64,000 bases of DNA from Eledone cirrhosa (Eukaryota > Mollusca > Cephalopoda > Octopoda > Eledonidae), in the NCBI GenBank assembly GCA_964016885.1, contig OZ024759.1:7177704-7241703 (forward strand), read 5' to 3'. The position numbers were made by a program, and so were the translations under genes. Every line of letters begins with the position of its first letter. Within the stretch, counting starts at the first letter, position 1. The notes beneath the pieces are model-generated. The model did not search any database, was not told the DNA's origin, and saw nothing but the letters and a program-made list of their open reading frames with translations. Positions 11,336 through 22,313 of this stretch are shown here, piece by piece.

Positions 11336-11732
11336 CATAATATTAAATCTACAAAATTTGTCTGTTTTTATTTTGAGAACAATACCTTAAGGTTAGTATT
11401 AGCAGCTGGTTATGGCCGGTTTGAACAGAAAGAGGTGAGAGAACTCTGGCTGGATACAGCTGGTTTAAATGCTAAAGAGTTGTTATGTTCCAAACACCTC
11501 TGATTCTATGATACAAAACTGTTGGCTTAAAAAAAAACCTAGCATTATAATTTTATTTTCAACTTGTGTTCCAAACACCAACTTAATGAAAAACTTAGTC
11601 ATATTACTAAATCCCCCGAAATTCTTGATTATTTTAAGTACCATATGTAATTAGCCCCAGCACCAGCTCTACTATATTTCTTAGATGAGAAAGTTTCCTA
11701 TGAATGTCTAATATATTTTGTTTGTTGTTGAG

Positions 11733-11806
11733 GAATGCACGGACACCCTTCTTGACCAGCTTGATCGACAACTATATTTTACAGAGGACGAATGTAAACA
11801 GTACAA
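11733..11806 (+). CDS. BECN1: Beclin 1 exon: linker from CxxC to the coiled coil
   Basis: The exon encodes [11 protein letters not shown], then [13 protein letters not shown] and two bases of a Lys codon, matching human residues 139-163. The donor is gtaagt at 11807. The acceptor ends TTGAG, with G just before AG and a G-containing tract, which is weaker than the usual CAG/TAG; no better AG restores the conserved reading, so this start is retained. The split codon AA|G is completed by the next exon nearly 15 kb away. Confidence 0.94.
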
Positions 11807-11894
11807 GTAAGTACATTTGATTATTTGAAGAGACATTAAAGTTACAGCTTATACCTCTGTAGGTTTAGCTGACCTTGTGTATTTATATATATAT

Positions 11895-12300
11895 ATATAT
11901 ATATAATATATATATGAAGTATTTCCGTAGGAAAAGAGAGTGCTCTATGTAGTCTACAGAGCTTTATAGTTATGTAATAAACAACATAAGATAATTATTT
12001 CATTTACCAGTGGTTTCTTGAAGACATGTTTATTTATGTCTGTCTTCATTCATCAGAAAAAAATATTTATTTATGAAGTAGTAATATGGATTTGAAAACA
12101 GAGTAGAGGATAAATGAAAGTGAGGCTGAAATAAAATAATGGGCAAAAAATTGAGAGGAAAAGAATTAATAAATAAATATCCAAATACATAAACATACAC
12201 AAACTCACTCGTATACGTAATAGAACGTAAACACATAAGTATATGTGTGGCTACATGGAAATACAGATACACACAGGTGCGTGTGATCTTTCACTCACAT
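11895..12300. repeat. AT-rich element with hammerhead-like core
   Basis: A TA tract at 11885-11910 is followed by sequence on the - strand holding the hairpin at 12014-12056. Nothing else recognisable; 12300-12433 shows no feature. Confidence 0.4.
12014..12056 (-). ncRNA. Hammerhead ribozyme-like core
   Basis: On the - strand CUGAUGA (12056-12050), then an 8-bp perfect stem UGAAGACA/UGUCUUCA with a 14-nt loop and one A-A mismatch at the base, then GAAAC starting at 12017. No clear NUH site or helix I was found, so only the core half is supported. Confidence 0.5.
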
Positions 12301-12433
12301 ATACACAACGACATGTTGGGAAGTAGTTGGGGGACCAGATATAAATAAATAAAATCAAAAATCAAAGGATAGGAAATAAAATGAAAGCAAAAAGGGACGG
12401 GTTGATAACGAAAGGTGGGGGCGGGATTAATGA

Positions 12434-12772
12434 ATCATTTCATTTCATTTTACATCCACTTTTCCCTGCTTGCAAGGGTGGGACGGGAACTGATTCTGGC
12501 TTGATTTCTACAGCTGGATGCCCTTCCTAACACCAACCTCATTTACAGTGAGTGCTGGGTGCTTTTTTGCCATGGCACCTCCACGACCACTTTACAGTGG
12601 AATGATATGGACCCCAGTCCCTATCATCTCATTTCTACAGCTGAGTAAACTGGAGCAATGTGAAATAAAGTGTCTTGCTCAAGGAAACAACACATCACCC
12701 GGTCTGAGAATTGAACTCACAACCTTTCGATTGCAAAGTCAATGCTCTAACCACTAAGCCATATGCCTCCAT
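12434..12772 (-). repeat. Full-length tRNA-derived SINE, antisense
   Basis: Reverse complement of the family at 6632: the tail complement at 12434, GGATGCCCTTCCTAACACCA, then the B-box complement GAATTGAACTCACAACC and the head complement ending GCCTCCA at 12772, directly followed by TA-rich sequence. Confidence 0.9.
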
Positions 12773-12916
12773 ATATATTTACACAAACATACGTATATAT
12801 ACACACACATACATAAACGTATACATGCATACACACACCACCACCCCACTTTCAAGAGCGTGAAATTAATAAACCTTTGTTTGTACTGCCTCTCTGTTTT
12901 GTTCCTGTTCAATTTT

Positions 12917-12920
<4 letters not shown>

Positions 12921-13002
<82 letters not shown>

Positions 13003-13025
13003 CACACATATATATACATATATAT
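12921..13025. repeat. (TA)n microsatellite
   Basis: About 80 bp of pure TA, then TACATACACACATA, ending at the first base of the next SINE. Confidence 0.98.
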
Positions 13026-13365
13026 GGAGGCACATGGCTTAGTGGTTAGAGCATTGGCCTTGCAATCGAAAGATTGTGAGTTCAATTCTCAGACCGGGTG
13101 ATGTGTTGTTTCCTTGAGCAAGACACTTTATTTCACATTGCTCCAGTTTACTCAGCTGTAGAAATAAGATGATAGGGACTGGGGTCCATATCATTCCACT
13201 GCAAAGTGATCGTGGAGGTGCCATGGCAAAAAAGCACCCAGCACTCACTGTAAATGAGGTTGGTGTTAGGAAGGGCATCCAGCTGTAGAAATCAAGCCAG
13301 CATCAGTTCCCGTCCCACCCTTGCAAGCAGGGAAAAAGCGGACGTAAAATGAAATGATGATGATA
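13026..13365 (+). repeat. Full-length tRNA-derived SINE
   Basis: Head GGAGGCACATGGCTTAGTGG, B-box-like GATTGTGAGTTCAATTC, body and (GATGAT) tail as in the copy at 6632. It forms an inverted pair with the antisense copy at 12434-12772. Confidence 0.9.
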
Positions 13366-13764
13366 TATGTATACATATGTATATATATACACACGCACAC
13401 ACAATATATATATATATAAATAGATGGATACTTCTAGATAATTCAAAGATTCGAGTTTACTCTTTCACAAAGCTATGCCCAAATGTATATTTATCTATGC
13501 TTTATACTATAAAAATTATTCCTCCTTGTCTCTCTATCCTTAATCCATTCTCTTTTGCTTTCTATACTTCTAGTAACTATATTTTTCCTCATCTGTTTCT
13601 CTCTGTCTTTCTTCTTTCTTTCTTCTTTCTTCAATAATTTAAATTATTTGAATCTCTAACAGTTATGTAAATTGCTATTATGTATTTTAAAACTTTCTCA
13701 CACGCACCCTCTGTATTATATGTAATTTTTTCATGTCTCAATCTTAAGGTATATAAATATTGAG

Positions 13765-14045
13765 TTTTGTCATATCATGTTCACTACCATGACTGAATCT
13801 TAACCATCTACTATGTCAAGGTATGTCATGCATCACCTTATTTTATCTGATGAGGACGTACTGTTGAAGATAGCTCAATACCTCTGAAATATGTATAATA
13901 AAATATACTTGAAAACACGAATGTCTATTTTTGTTAATATTTTGAATTAATATTAATAACTCCGGAAAACCATTTCTGTTGAGTGCTTCCAATCTATTGT
14001 AAAACTAATTCTTTGATTTATTCATTGAACCTTGTTTAACCTTTA
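13765..14045 (+). mobile_element. Hammerhead-bearing short element
   Basis: Same family as 4193 and 8698: AACCATCTACTATGTCAAGG, the hammerhead-like hairpin, then GAAATATGTATAATAAAATA and the 3-prime block CTTCCAATCTATTGTAAAAC. Single orientation. The preceding 13380-13764 is AT-rich with a CT-rich patch and no feature. Confidence 0.65.
13820..13895 (+). ncRNA. Hammerhead ribozyme-like motif
   Basis: GGUAUGUC at 13820-13827, CUGAUGA at 13847-13853, stem II 13854-13885 (10-nt arms GGACGUACUG and CAAUACCUCU, eight pairs; mismatches C-C and C-A), GAAA at 13886-13889, then UAUGUA. Compared with 4250 the fourth-pair C-C is kept and one further pair is lost. Confidence 0.55.
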
Positions 14046-14139
14046 TATATATATATACAGTATACTGTATATACACATACATACACATATATATATATAT
14101 ACAGTATACTGTATATACACATACACATATATATACATA

Positions 14140-14482
14140 TTTCATTCATTTCATTTCATTTTACGTCCCCTTTTCCCTGCTTACAAGAGTGGGACGGGAA
14201 CTGATTCTGGCTTGATTTCTACAGCTGGATGCCCTTCCTAACACCAACCTCATTTACAGTGAGTGCTGGGTGCTTTTTTCCCGTGGCACCTCCACAACCA
14301 CTTTGCAGTGGAATGATATGGACCCCAGTCCCTATCATCTCATTTCTACAGCTGAGTAAACTGGAGCAATGTGAAATAAAGTGTCTTGCTCAAGGAAACA
14401 ACACATCACCCGGTCTGAGAATTGAACTCACAACCTTTCGATTGCAAGGCCAATGCTCTAACCACTAAGCCATGTGCCTCCA
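14140..14482 (-). repeat. Full-length tRNA-derived SINE, antisense
   Basis: Runs from the tail complement CATTTCATTTCATTTTACGT to the head complement GCCATGTGCCTCCA. It continues into TA and CA microsatellite DNA (14483-14735). Confidence 0.9.
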
Positions 14483-14699
14483 CATATATATATATATACA
14501 CACACATACACCCACACAAGCCTATATACATGTATAGATAGACAGAGACACACATACACAGGTAAAAGTACTGTAATATACAAAAACACACACACACATA
14601 TAAACATACATACAATATAAGGAAGAGCACATAACACGTACACACACACACACACACACACACACGTACATACAACCACACGCGCGCACATGCACATAA

Positions 14700-14735
<36 letters not shown>

Positions 14736-14739
<4 letters not shown>

Positions 14740-15045
14740 TCAAAATATTAATAAATATAGACATTCAACGTAATCAAAATATATTTTATTATATATATTT
14801 CGGAGGTACTGTGCTGTTTTTTCAGTACGTCCTCATCAGATAAAATATATAAATACTGAAAAAACAGCACAGTACCTCCAAAATATATATAAAATATATT
14901 TTGATTACGTTGAATGTCTATATTTATTAATATTTTGAATTAATATTAATAACTCTGGAAAACTTTTACTGTTGAGTGCTTCTAATCTATTGTAAAACAA
15001 TATTCATTGATTAATCAATGAATATTGTTTAACTTTTGGTAATAT
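14736..15045. mobile_element. Foldback element with hammerhead-like core
   Basis: Left arm about 14736-14830 and right arm about 14854-14945 are inverted copies centred near 14842; the common 3-prime block follows to about 15045. Related to 4193 and 13765 but with a different hairpin loop. Confidence 0.65.
14798..14839 (-). ncRNA. Hammerhead ribozyme-like core
   Basis: On the - strand CUGAUGA (14839-14833), stem II with arms GGACGUACUG and CAGUACCUCC (nine of ten pairs, C-C at pair four) and an 11-nt loop, then GAAA (14801-14798). The upstream strand with the GUC site is lost in the foldback, so this copy could not self-cleave alone. Confidence 0.55.
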
Positions 15046-15609
15046 ATATCTAATCTATCTTAAGGACGATCTGTCGATTTTGAGAATGTAAGCAAAACCT
15101 GTCTTTTCTTCATTTCCGTAGTCTCCTCATTTAAGCAGTTTTAAAACCTTATTTATACCACTCTAAAATTCAAATTCTCCGTTTATCTCTCTGATTTTAA
15201 ATGACTATTTTCATGTTTTTAATATGTCTCAATCTGTTGGACCTTTCCTAAAGGCTAAACTACTCCTAAAGTCACCCATTTCCCGCCCTCCCACCCCCAC
15301 ACACCACCATTGCTATATGGTCCAATCATATCTCAGCGGCTTTAGTAAGTTCTCTAACAAATCAGTATAGCAAAGCTACCAACCCGGTTACTACTCCTTA
15401 AGTTTAGACCTGTTTGATGGGTTGACTGCGGAATTTGGAAAGTCTAAGCACTCAATGACAATGTCACAGATGAAGATAAATTCACCTCCTGCTGCAAGAC
15501 GAGAATACAAGGACCCCTCTTTATTTCAGACACGGATGGCCAACAAGATTTTGTCTTCCACACCCCTCCAACCCATCCATCCCACCCTCCCAACTTCAGA
15601 GTTGGTACC

Positions 15610-16425
15610 ATCAACGTAGGCACATTGAAAGGTCGCTCAAATGAGGTTGTAGAGATGCTTGAACGTAAAGAAGTTGATGTTTGTTGTGTTCAAGAGACTA
15701 GGTGGAGAGGGGGATCTGCCAGATTCATCGTGGGTAAAAAACGATGCTATAAACTTTTCTGGGTGGGAAATGACAACAGACAGGGTGGAGTAGGAATTAT
15801 GTTAGCTGAATAATGGGTAGATAAGGTAATTGACGTAAATATAGTGAATGACAGAATAATTAAAATAAGACTAGTTCTAAATAGAACTACTGTAACAATA
15901 ATATCCGCTTATGCACCCCAATCTGGTTTACCTGACGTTATAAAGGACAGGTTCTATGAGATGCTAATGCACACTACCTCCCAAATAACCGACAGTGACT
16001 ACTGGCGATCTAAACAGTCACGTTGGACAACATAGTGATGGCTATGATGGAATTCATGGAGGCTATGGGGTTGGAAATAGAAATGAGGAGGGCTTCAGAA
16101 TCCTGGAATTCTGTGACGCAAATAGCCTCACTATCTGTAATACAAACTTCAAAAAACGTGAAAACCACTTGATCACCTATAGATCAGGGGAATATACCAG
16201 CCAGATAGATTATATCCTTACTAGAAGACGGGACAAAGTGTCTGTTGTAAACACTAAATCCCTCGCCGGTGAAGAATGCACCTCCCAACATAGCCTAGTA
16301 GTTAGTGACCTCATAGTCAGGAATAGACGTACTCGACGACAGAGGAGGCCTATCTTGAGGAGAAGAATATGGAAGTTGAAGGACCCCACAGCCAGTAATA
16401 AATTTAAAAGCATATGACTTGATGC
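15610..16425 (+). mobile_element. LINE endonuclease domain relic (CFDP2-like)
   Basis: The + strand encodes the start of an apurinic-type endonuclease: VGTINVGTLKGRSNEVVEML, VCCVQETRW (the E of the QET motif is a metal ligand), GGVGIML, IISAYAPQSG, then in another frame GDLNSHVG, YGVGNRNEEGFRILEF, SQIDYILTRR and SQHSLVVSDL, the D...H pattern of the active site. An in-frame stop near 15811 and frameshifts near 16020 inactivate it. Such fragments are often annotated as craniofacial development protein 2-like; this is a retrotransposon part. The RT half is absent here. Confidence 0.85.
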
Positions 16426-16504
16426 CTTTGACAATAAGGAAGAGAAATTAGAGACTTGCAATATAGAGGAACAGTGGCAATTCTTGAAAGTGAACCAAAA
16501 AGGG

Positions 16505-17035
16505 GGAGGAAGATAAGTCAGCGCCATTCCTGGCCTGACTGTAGTCTGACATTAATATCGACCTTTCTTCCTCTTTCTTTCTATCTTTCTTCTTGTAGCC
16601 ATCAACCCTGACTTCTCTTCTTCTTCCTTTTCTTCTTCTCTTCCCCCTTCTTTCTGTCTTTCTCCTTGTGGCATGATATTAACGCTGACTTTCCTCCCCC
16701 TTTTTCTTTGCCTATATTTGACCGGTAGTAGTTGTTAAGATACGGGTCCCTTAAAATAAATTTTTTTCGCGACATTCCTGGCCTGACTGTAATACCGACC
16801 TTTCCTCCTCTTTCTTTCTGTCTTTCTTCTTATACCTGACATTAACCCTGGCTTCTCTTCTTCCTTTTCTTCCTTCCCCCTTCTCTCTTCTTTCTTTCTT
16901 TCTTTCTTTTTCCTTCCCCCTTCTCTCTTCTTTCTTTCTTTCTTTTTGTGGCATGATATTAACGCTGACTTATGTTCCTATCCCTTTCTGTTTTCCTTTA
17001 TTTGACCGGTAGTATCACACTGTAAGCTTTAGCCA
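16505..17035 (+). repeat. Imperfect duplication of a CT-rich ~255-bp unit
   Basis: TTCCTGGCCTGACTGTA, pyrimidine-rich TTTCTTT blocks and TTTGACCGGTAGTA occur in the same order at about 16527-16735 and 16778-17010. A tail of a different repeat family; no gene. Confidence 0.7.
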
Positions 17036-17099
17036 CGTCACTCGAGGGCGACCGGCAAAGGTGGAAGTTGCTGGATGGCGGTCGTCCTCAGGTCTTTGA

Positions 17100-17265
17100 T
17101 TTACAGCCCCATGGATTTTATCCATTACATTCACTTATTATATTTTGAATACCTGATGATATCACCGGATTCATACGGAACCCGGTCATTGAAATAATCA
17201 TAGTATAATAAACCTTTCAAGGATTTACACAAATGCAGCCTCCTGTCATTTCATTATAATATTTA
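17100..17265 (+). repeat. Repeat segment with hammerhead-like core
   Basis: Contains the motif at 17153-17194 followed by AATAAACCTTTCAAGG, similar in placing to the AATAAACCTTTG after the motif at 9040. 17266-17398 shows nothing recognisable. Confidence 0.45.
17153..17194 (+). ncRNA. Hammerhead ribozyme-like core
   Basis: CUGAUGA at 17153-17159, hairpin 17160-17190 with UAUCACCGG against CCGGUCAUU (seven of nine paired; C-C again at pair four), GAAA at 17191-17194. The stem sequence is unrelated to that at 8812, which makes the shared architecture informative. No NUH partner strand was identified. Confidence 0.5.
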
Positions 17266-17397
17266 ACTCCGTAATAGCACCACCAACTACACAAACAAAG
17301 ACGGTTGAACTGCTTTACGTTGAGTACTCTCTATATTATTACATTAAGATTGACCATACGGAATTGACCAGCTCTATCCAGTGGTGAACCTCAAACC

Positions 17398-17442
<45 letters not shown>

Positions 17443-17443
<1 letters not shown>

Positions 17444-17760
17444 CCGTGTAGGCAACACGGTAAAAACCTCCCAGCCCCACACTGTAAATGTGGTTGGTGT
17501 TAGGAAGGGCATCCAGCTGTAGAAAACCCGCCAGACAGTCCACGCTGTAATGTGGCCGTGTAGGCAACACGGTAAAAACCTCCCAGCCCCACACTGTAAA
17601 TGTGGTTGGTGTTAGGAAGGGCATCCAACTGTAGAAAACCCGCCAGACAGTCCTATGCGAGCAAGACAACCACTCTTGCCTCAAGTGGGAAAACCCCCGT
17701 CCAAACCCATGCAAGCGTGGAACACGGACGCTAAGCCTGATGATGATGATGATGATGATA
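17443..17760 (+). mobile_element. LINE 3-prime end with internal duplication
   Basis: GCAACACGGTAAAAACCTCC to CCGCCAGACAGTCC is present twice (period about 112 bp), followed by the usual AAACCCATGCAAGCGTGGAA and (GAT)n end. Confidence 0.8.
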
Positions 17761-17880
17761 TATATATGTCTATACCTATATACCTATATATATATATATA
17801 TATATATGTCTATACCTCTATACATATATATATATATGTCTATACATATATATATATATATGTCTATACCTCTATATATA
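17761..17880. repeat. (TA)n / TGTCTATACC microsatellite
   Basis: TA blocks alternating with GTCTATACCTATA. The same motif in reverse complement fills 18738-18885 and 19226-19632. Confidence 0.95.
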
Positions 17881-18452
17881 TATAATATAAGATCAAAAGA
17901 TGGTTAAAAGAGTTCCAAGTATTTTATTATGCGCATTTGAAAAACAAATATCATCATGGGATGATATCTGCGTTCTCATCATATAAAATAGGGATACATG
18001 ATATGAAGCTTAAAAAACATTTGTGAATAGTGAAGTTTTAAATCAACATATGTTGATTTAAAACTTCACTATTCTCAAATGGTGAAGGCGTGTAGCTGAG
18101 TAGTTAGAGAATTGGATTCACAATGTTGAGGTTGTGAGTTCGATTCCTGGACCGGGCGATGTGTTATGTCCTTGGGCAAGACACTTTATTTCACGTTGCT
18201 CCTTCTACCTGGAGTTGCGACCGATAGATAGTACTAGCAACTGGAAAGACCAACGGAAACATTGTTTCCTCGGTCCGATTTGACGAAAGTCGATCGATCC
18301 TTTATTCTCAAATGTTTTTTAAGCTTCATATCATGTATCCCTATTTTATATGATGAGAACGCAGATATCATCCCATGATGATATTTGTTTTTCAAATGCG
18401 CATAATAAAATACTTGGAACTCTTTTAACCATCTTTTGATCTTATATTATTT
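17881..18452. mobile_element. Long foldback element split by a nested SINE
   Basis: A left arm 17881-18049 pairs with a right arm 18050-18074 plus 18304-18450; only a few bases differ. The palindrome centre is ATCAACAT|ATGTTGAT near 18049/18050. Each arm contains a decayed hammerhead-like hairpin (AUGAUGA instead of CUGAUGA and CAAA instead of GAAA) whose 16-bp stem is still paired except at the fourth position. The arms are close enough to hairpin-pair in RNA or single-stranded DNA. Confidence 0.8.
18082..18303 (+). repeat. SINE of a second tRNA-derived type, with target-site duplication
   Basis: Head GTGTAGCTGAGTAGTTAGAG (A-box-like), B-box-like GGTTGTGAGTTCGATTC, then GTGTTATGTCCTTGGGCAAG shared with the main SINE family, and a different 3-prime end (GACGAAAGTCGATCGATCC). 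It is bracketed by the 11-bp repeat ATTCTCAAATG at 18071-18081 and 18304-18314, the expected duplication of an insertion into the foldback element. Confidence 0.9.
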
Positions 18453-18465
18453 ATATATATATATA

Positions 18466-18737
18466 TGTGTGTTGTTTCCTTGAGCAAGACACTTTATTTC
18501 ACATTGCTCCAGTTTACTCAGCTGTAGAAATGAGATGATAGGGACTGGGGTCCCTATCATTCCACTGCAAAGTGGTCGTGGAGGTGCCACAGCAAAAAAG
18601 CACCCAGCACTCACTGTAAATGAGGTTGGTGTTAGGAAGGGCATCCAGCTGTAGAAATCAAGCCAGAATCAGTTCCCGTCCCACCCTTGCAAGCAGGGAA
18701 AAGTGGATGTAAAATGGAAATGATGATGATGATGATT
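18466..18737 (+). repeat. SINE, 5-prime truncated
   Basis: Begins inside the body at GTGTTGTTTCCTTGAGCAAG and runs to the (GAT)n tail. Confidence 0.88.
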
Positions 18738-18831
18738 ATATATATATAGGTATAGACATATATATATATATGTATAGAGGTATAGACATATATATATAGG
18801 TATAGACATATATATATATATAGAGAGGTAT

Positions 18832-18886
<55 letters not shown>
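18738..18886. repeat. (TA)n / GGTATAGACA microsatellite
   Basis: TA blocks with GGTATAGACATA; the last 50 bp are pure TA up to the next SINE. Confidence 0.95.
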
Positions 18887-18889
<3 letters not shown>

Positions 18890-19225
18890 AGGCACATGGC
18901 TTAGTGGTTAGAGCATTGGCCTTGCAATCGAAAGGTTGTGAGTTCAATTCTCAGACCGGGTGATGTGTTGTTTCCTTGAGCAAGACACTTTATTTCACAT
19001 TGCTCCAGTTTACTCAGCTGTAGAAATGAGATGATAGGGACTGGGTTCCCTATCATTCCACTGCAAAGTGGACGTGGAGGTGCCACTGCAAAAAAGCACC
19101 CAGCACTCACTGTAAATGAGGTTGGTGTTAGGAAGGGCATCCAGCTGTAGAAATCAAGCCAAAATCAGTTCCCGTCTCACCCTTGCAAGCAGGGAAAGCG
19201 GATGTAAAATGAAATGATGAAATGA
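18887..19225 (+). repeat. Full-length tRNA-derived SINE
   Basis: Head GGAGGCACATGGCTTAGTGG, B-box-like GGTTGTGAGTTCAATTC, full body and tail. Fourth complete copy whose 5-prime end abuts a TA tract. Confidence 0.9.
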
Positions 19226-19274
19226 TATATATATATAGAAGTATAGACATATATATATATATAGAGGTATAGAC

Positions 19275-19316
<42 letters not shown>

Positions 19317-19371
19317 GTATAGACATATATATCTATAATATATATATATATATATATATGGAGGTATAGAC

Positions 19372-19403
<32 letters not shown>

Positions 19404-19479
19404 GTATAGACATATATATCTATAATATATATATATATATATATATGGAGGTATAGACATATATATATATCTAGGTATA

Positions 19480-19516
<37 letters not shown>

Positions 19517-19545
19517 GTATAGACATATATCTATATCTAGGTATA

Positions 19546-19622
<77 letters not shown>

Positions 19623-19632
19623 GTATAGACAT
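19226..19632. repeat. Compound microsatellite of TA, GA and GGTATAGACA
   Basis: About 400 bp of ATATATAGAGGTATAGACAT-type units with (GA)n inserts. The open frames across it are artefacts of composition. Confidence 0.95.
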
Positions 19633-19636
19633 ATAT

Positions 19637-19693
19637 CTGTTAGAACACGAAAAGTGTGAAACAACAGAATGTTCACTTTTCGTGTTCTAACAA
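19637..19693. repeat. Small inverted repeat
   Basis: TGTTAGAACACGAAAAGTG and its complement CACTTTTCGTGTTCTAACA enclose about 17 bases. Confidence 0.8.
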
Positions 19694-19786
19694 ATATGCG
19701 TAACTTCTTCATAAATTTTCCGGGGATAGCCGTGGTGGTGGTGATCGTATGTCATTGGCTAATTTTCAACCAATCAGAGTAAGTGT

Positions 19787-19836
<50 letters not shown>

Positions 19837-19838
<2 letters not shown>

Positions 19839-20310
19839 TCTCCAAGACAATGTCACTGGACCGAGACCTTTGGCGGTACTCAGTAACAGAGAAGACCCGC
19901 CTTACCTAAATATATAGTAAAACCTACTCCAGCCAGTAGGCATCTCTAACAAAATACACCCCGTCCCACCACCACCACCCCCACCCCATCCACACCACCC
20001 CGTTCTATGTAAAGTTATGTTGGTGCTGCGCCATCCAGGCCGAAACAAATGAGATCGTGTAGGTGTCACGACAAAAAAACACACAGTCCACGCTGTAATG
20101 TGGCCGTGTAGGCAACACGGTAAAAACCTCCCAGACCCACACTGTAAATGTGGTTGGTGTTAGGAAGGGCATCCAACTGTAGAAAACCTGCCAGACAGTC
20201 CTATGCGAGCAAGACAATCACTCTTGCCTCAAGTGGGACTACCCCCGTCCAAACCCATGCAAGCATGGAACACGGACGTTAAACGTTGATGATGATGATG
20301 ATGATGATAC
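19837..20310 (+). mobile_element. LINE 3-prime end
   Basis: Starts in the coding end (CTCCAAGACAATGTCACTGG encodes the SKTMSLDRDL stretch), runs through the 3-prime untranslated part, GGTTGGTGTTAGGAAGGGCA, and ends in (GAT)n at 20288-20309. 5-prime truncated. Confidence 0.85.
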
Positions 20311-20670
20311 TATTCCCCCTCTCTCTATATATATCTTACGCTTTCGCTTTACACTCCTCCCCTTCAATAACACATTTCCCCCTCTCTATATATCTCTTAT
20401 ACTGTTACACTTATATTTCCATTTATTTATTACCCCCTCTCTCTATATCTCTTCCACTGTTACTTACGCCTGTTTCTCTCTATCTGTTCCGTCTCTATAT
20501 ATATCTCTCTTACTCTTTAGCTTTGCACTCCTCCCCTTCAATACCATCTCTCCCCCTCTCTATATATTTGTTACTCTATCGCTGCACGCTCCTCTCCTTC
20601 AATATATCAATTACACTATTACGCTTTACACTCCTTTATCCCCAGCGCCCCTATATATACCCCCCCGCAT
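20310..20670 (+). repeat. CT-rich imperfect tandem repeat
   Basis: Irregular units containing CCCCCTCTCTATATAT, CTTTACACTCC and TCCCCTTCAATA recur about every 60-120 bp. No gene. Confidence 0.7.
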
Positions 20671-20814
20671 CTATATTTTAATGTTCCGTTGCACCGTGAA
20701 TATATGTGTCTATATATATATATATACATATATATTGTATATACACATTCATGTATGTGTATACACACTCATGTATGTATATACACTGGTTTTATGTGTG
20801 TATTGTAAATTTGT

Positions 20815-20945
20815 ACTGTTAAAACACGAAACTAACATTCGATTGACACTTTGATTACCTGTACAGGCAATAGTTATTAGAATGCTGTTGAAGTGTGTAT
20901 ATATTTTTGGGGGACATCCTGTATATACACACATTATATATAATA
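20815..20945 (-). mobile_element. Possible Tc1/mariner-like end fragment
   Basis: On the - strand TACAGGATGTCCCCCAAAAA resembles the terminus of mariner-type elements; no transposase is seen. 20946-21280 shows no feature. Confidence 0.35.
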
Positions 20946-21287
20946 CAATAAACAGATAAATACACACATATATATATGAGCTTATTTAATTATAAATATT
21001 GTGAATTTTTAACTCAGTTCAATTATATATATAAATGGCTTCTACAGGACTAGAACTGTTTCATTCGAAAGAAATCATCATAATATTGAGAGGGGGGGAC
21101 TAGATAAAATATTTCAAATCAAATGTGTATAAGTTATAAGTTAAAATGTATAAATAGAGACGATAGTGGAGGTATATCTGTTTAGTGGAACAGTAGACGA
21201 TAGAATTAAATACAGACGAGAATCTCCCTTTAATGAAACAGCAGACGATAGAATTAAGGCAATTTAAATTTTAAGCATTTGCATTTT

Positions 21288-21345
21288 TGCCTTTCATCGT
21301 TACGGGGTCGATAAAATAAAGTACCAGTAATACACTGTCATTATA
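21288..21345 (+). repeat. Fragment of the third SINE family
   Basis: GCCTTTCATCGTTACGGGGT and CGATAAAATAAAGTACCAGT match the 3-prime half of the SINE at 21598. Confidence 0.7.
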
Positions 21346-21597
21346 AGTAGACGACTTTCAAATTGAATTGTTGGTTCCATTTCTTTAGTATTTTCAATTG
21401 TAGTTATCTACTTAAAAAGCGTTACACGGTTAGAGACATAATTGGTAAGTTATATCTTCCCTATTAAACCATTGCATTATTTCGCCTACAATAGAACAAA
21501 AATGAAATGTTCTTTAAAGAAACAGGAATATAACTTTATAAAAAAAAAAGTTGCATCCGCTTCTTTTATCATTGATAATTTTTTCAACACAAGTATT

Positions 21598-21775
21598 GGT
21601 AGAGCGTCAGACACCATGCTTTGCAGTATTGTTATGGTCCTTTGCATTCTAAGTTCAAATCCTGCCGAGGTTAACTTCGACTTTCATACTTACTAATTCG
21701 ATAAAATAAAGTACCAATAATGGACTGCCGTAATGGATTTGTGCCGAAAAATAGAAACACTATTAATGTGCAATA
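21598..21775 (+). repeat. tRNA-derived SINE of a third type
   Basis: GGTAGAGCGTCAGACACCAT (A-box region), AAGTTCAAATCCTGCCGAGG (B box), then ATAAAATAAAGTACCAATAA and TTTGTGCCGAAAAATAGAAA. This layout matches SINEs known from octopus and squid. 21776-22310 is AT-rich without recognisable features. Confidence 0.8.
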
Positions 21776-22313
21776 AGAGCAAAATATAACGACATTGCTC
21801 AATTATTTTATCTAATGTTGTAATAACACAAGGAAATGTTGTTTGTGTATTTTTTTTTATATTTGCTCATAGGCTTTTACAATTTCGCTCAGCCAACAAC
21901 TATTAAAAAGTGAGTTGCTTAAGATAACAATTTAATCACAAATTGTTGCTATCTTTTAATACACTCCAACAAGTCATCAAATTATGTACAATAAAAACAA
22001 ATCTTATTAATTTGCTCAGGGAATATAAAGAAAATGTATATACACTGATAATTGCAATTGTATGTAAATATTTTGTTTTTGTATTGTTTATTTTATGTTT
22101 TCTATTATGTATAATATATTGATTTAATATTGATTGTTTTTTGTAGTTGTTTATATTAAAAGTCTGAAAATATTTTTATACATCTTACACTAATATTTAT
22201 AAGATAATTTATAATAACAATTACATAATCTAATTACATTACAACGATAATTTATTATTAATATATATCCTGTTTAACTAGAGTTATTACAAGCGTTGCC
22301 TTAAAAAAATATT

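Noticed and set aside
12518..12757. Repeated 79-codon frames beginning [17 protein letters not shown]
   Set aside because: Each is the antisense reading of a SINE copy (12434, 13026, 14140, 18887); they are not genes.
15625..16417. Host gene similar to craniofacial development protein 2
   Set aside because: The similarity is to the LINE endonuclease from which such annotations arise; the frame has stops and shifts and the same sequence recurs at 42690.
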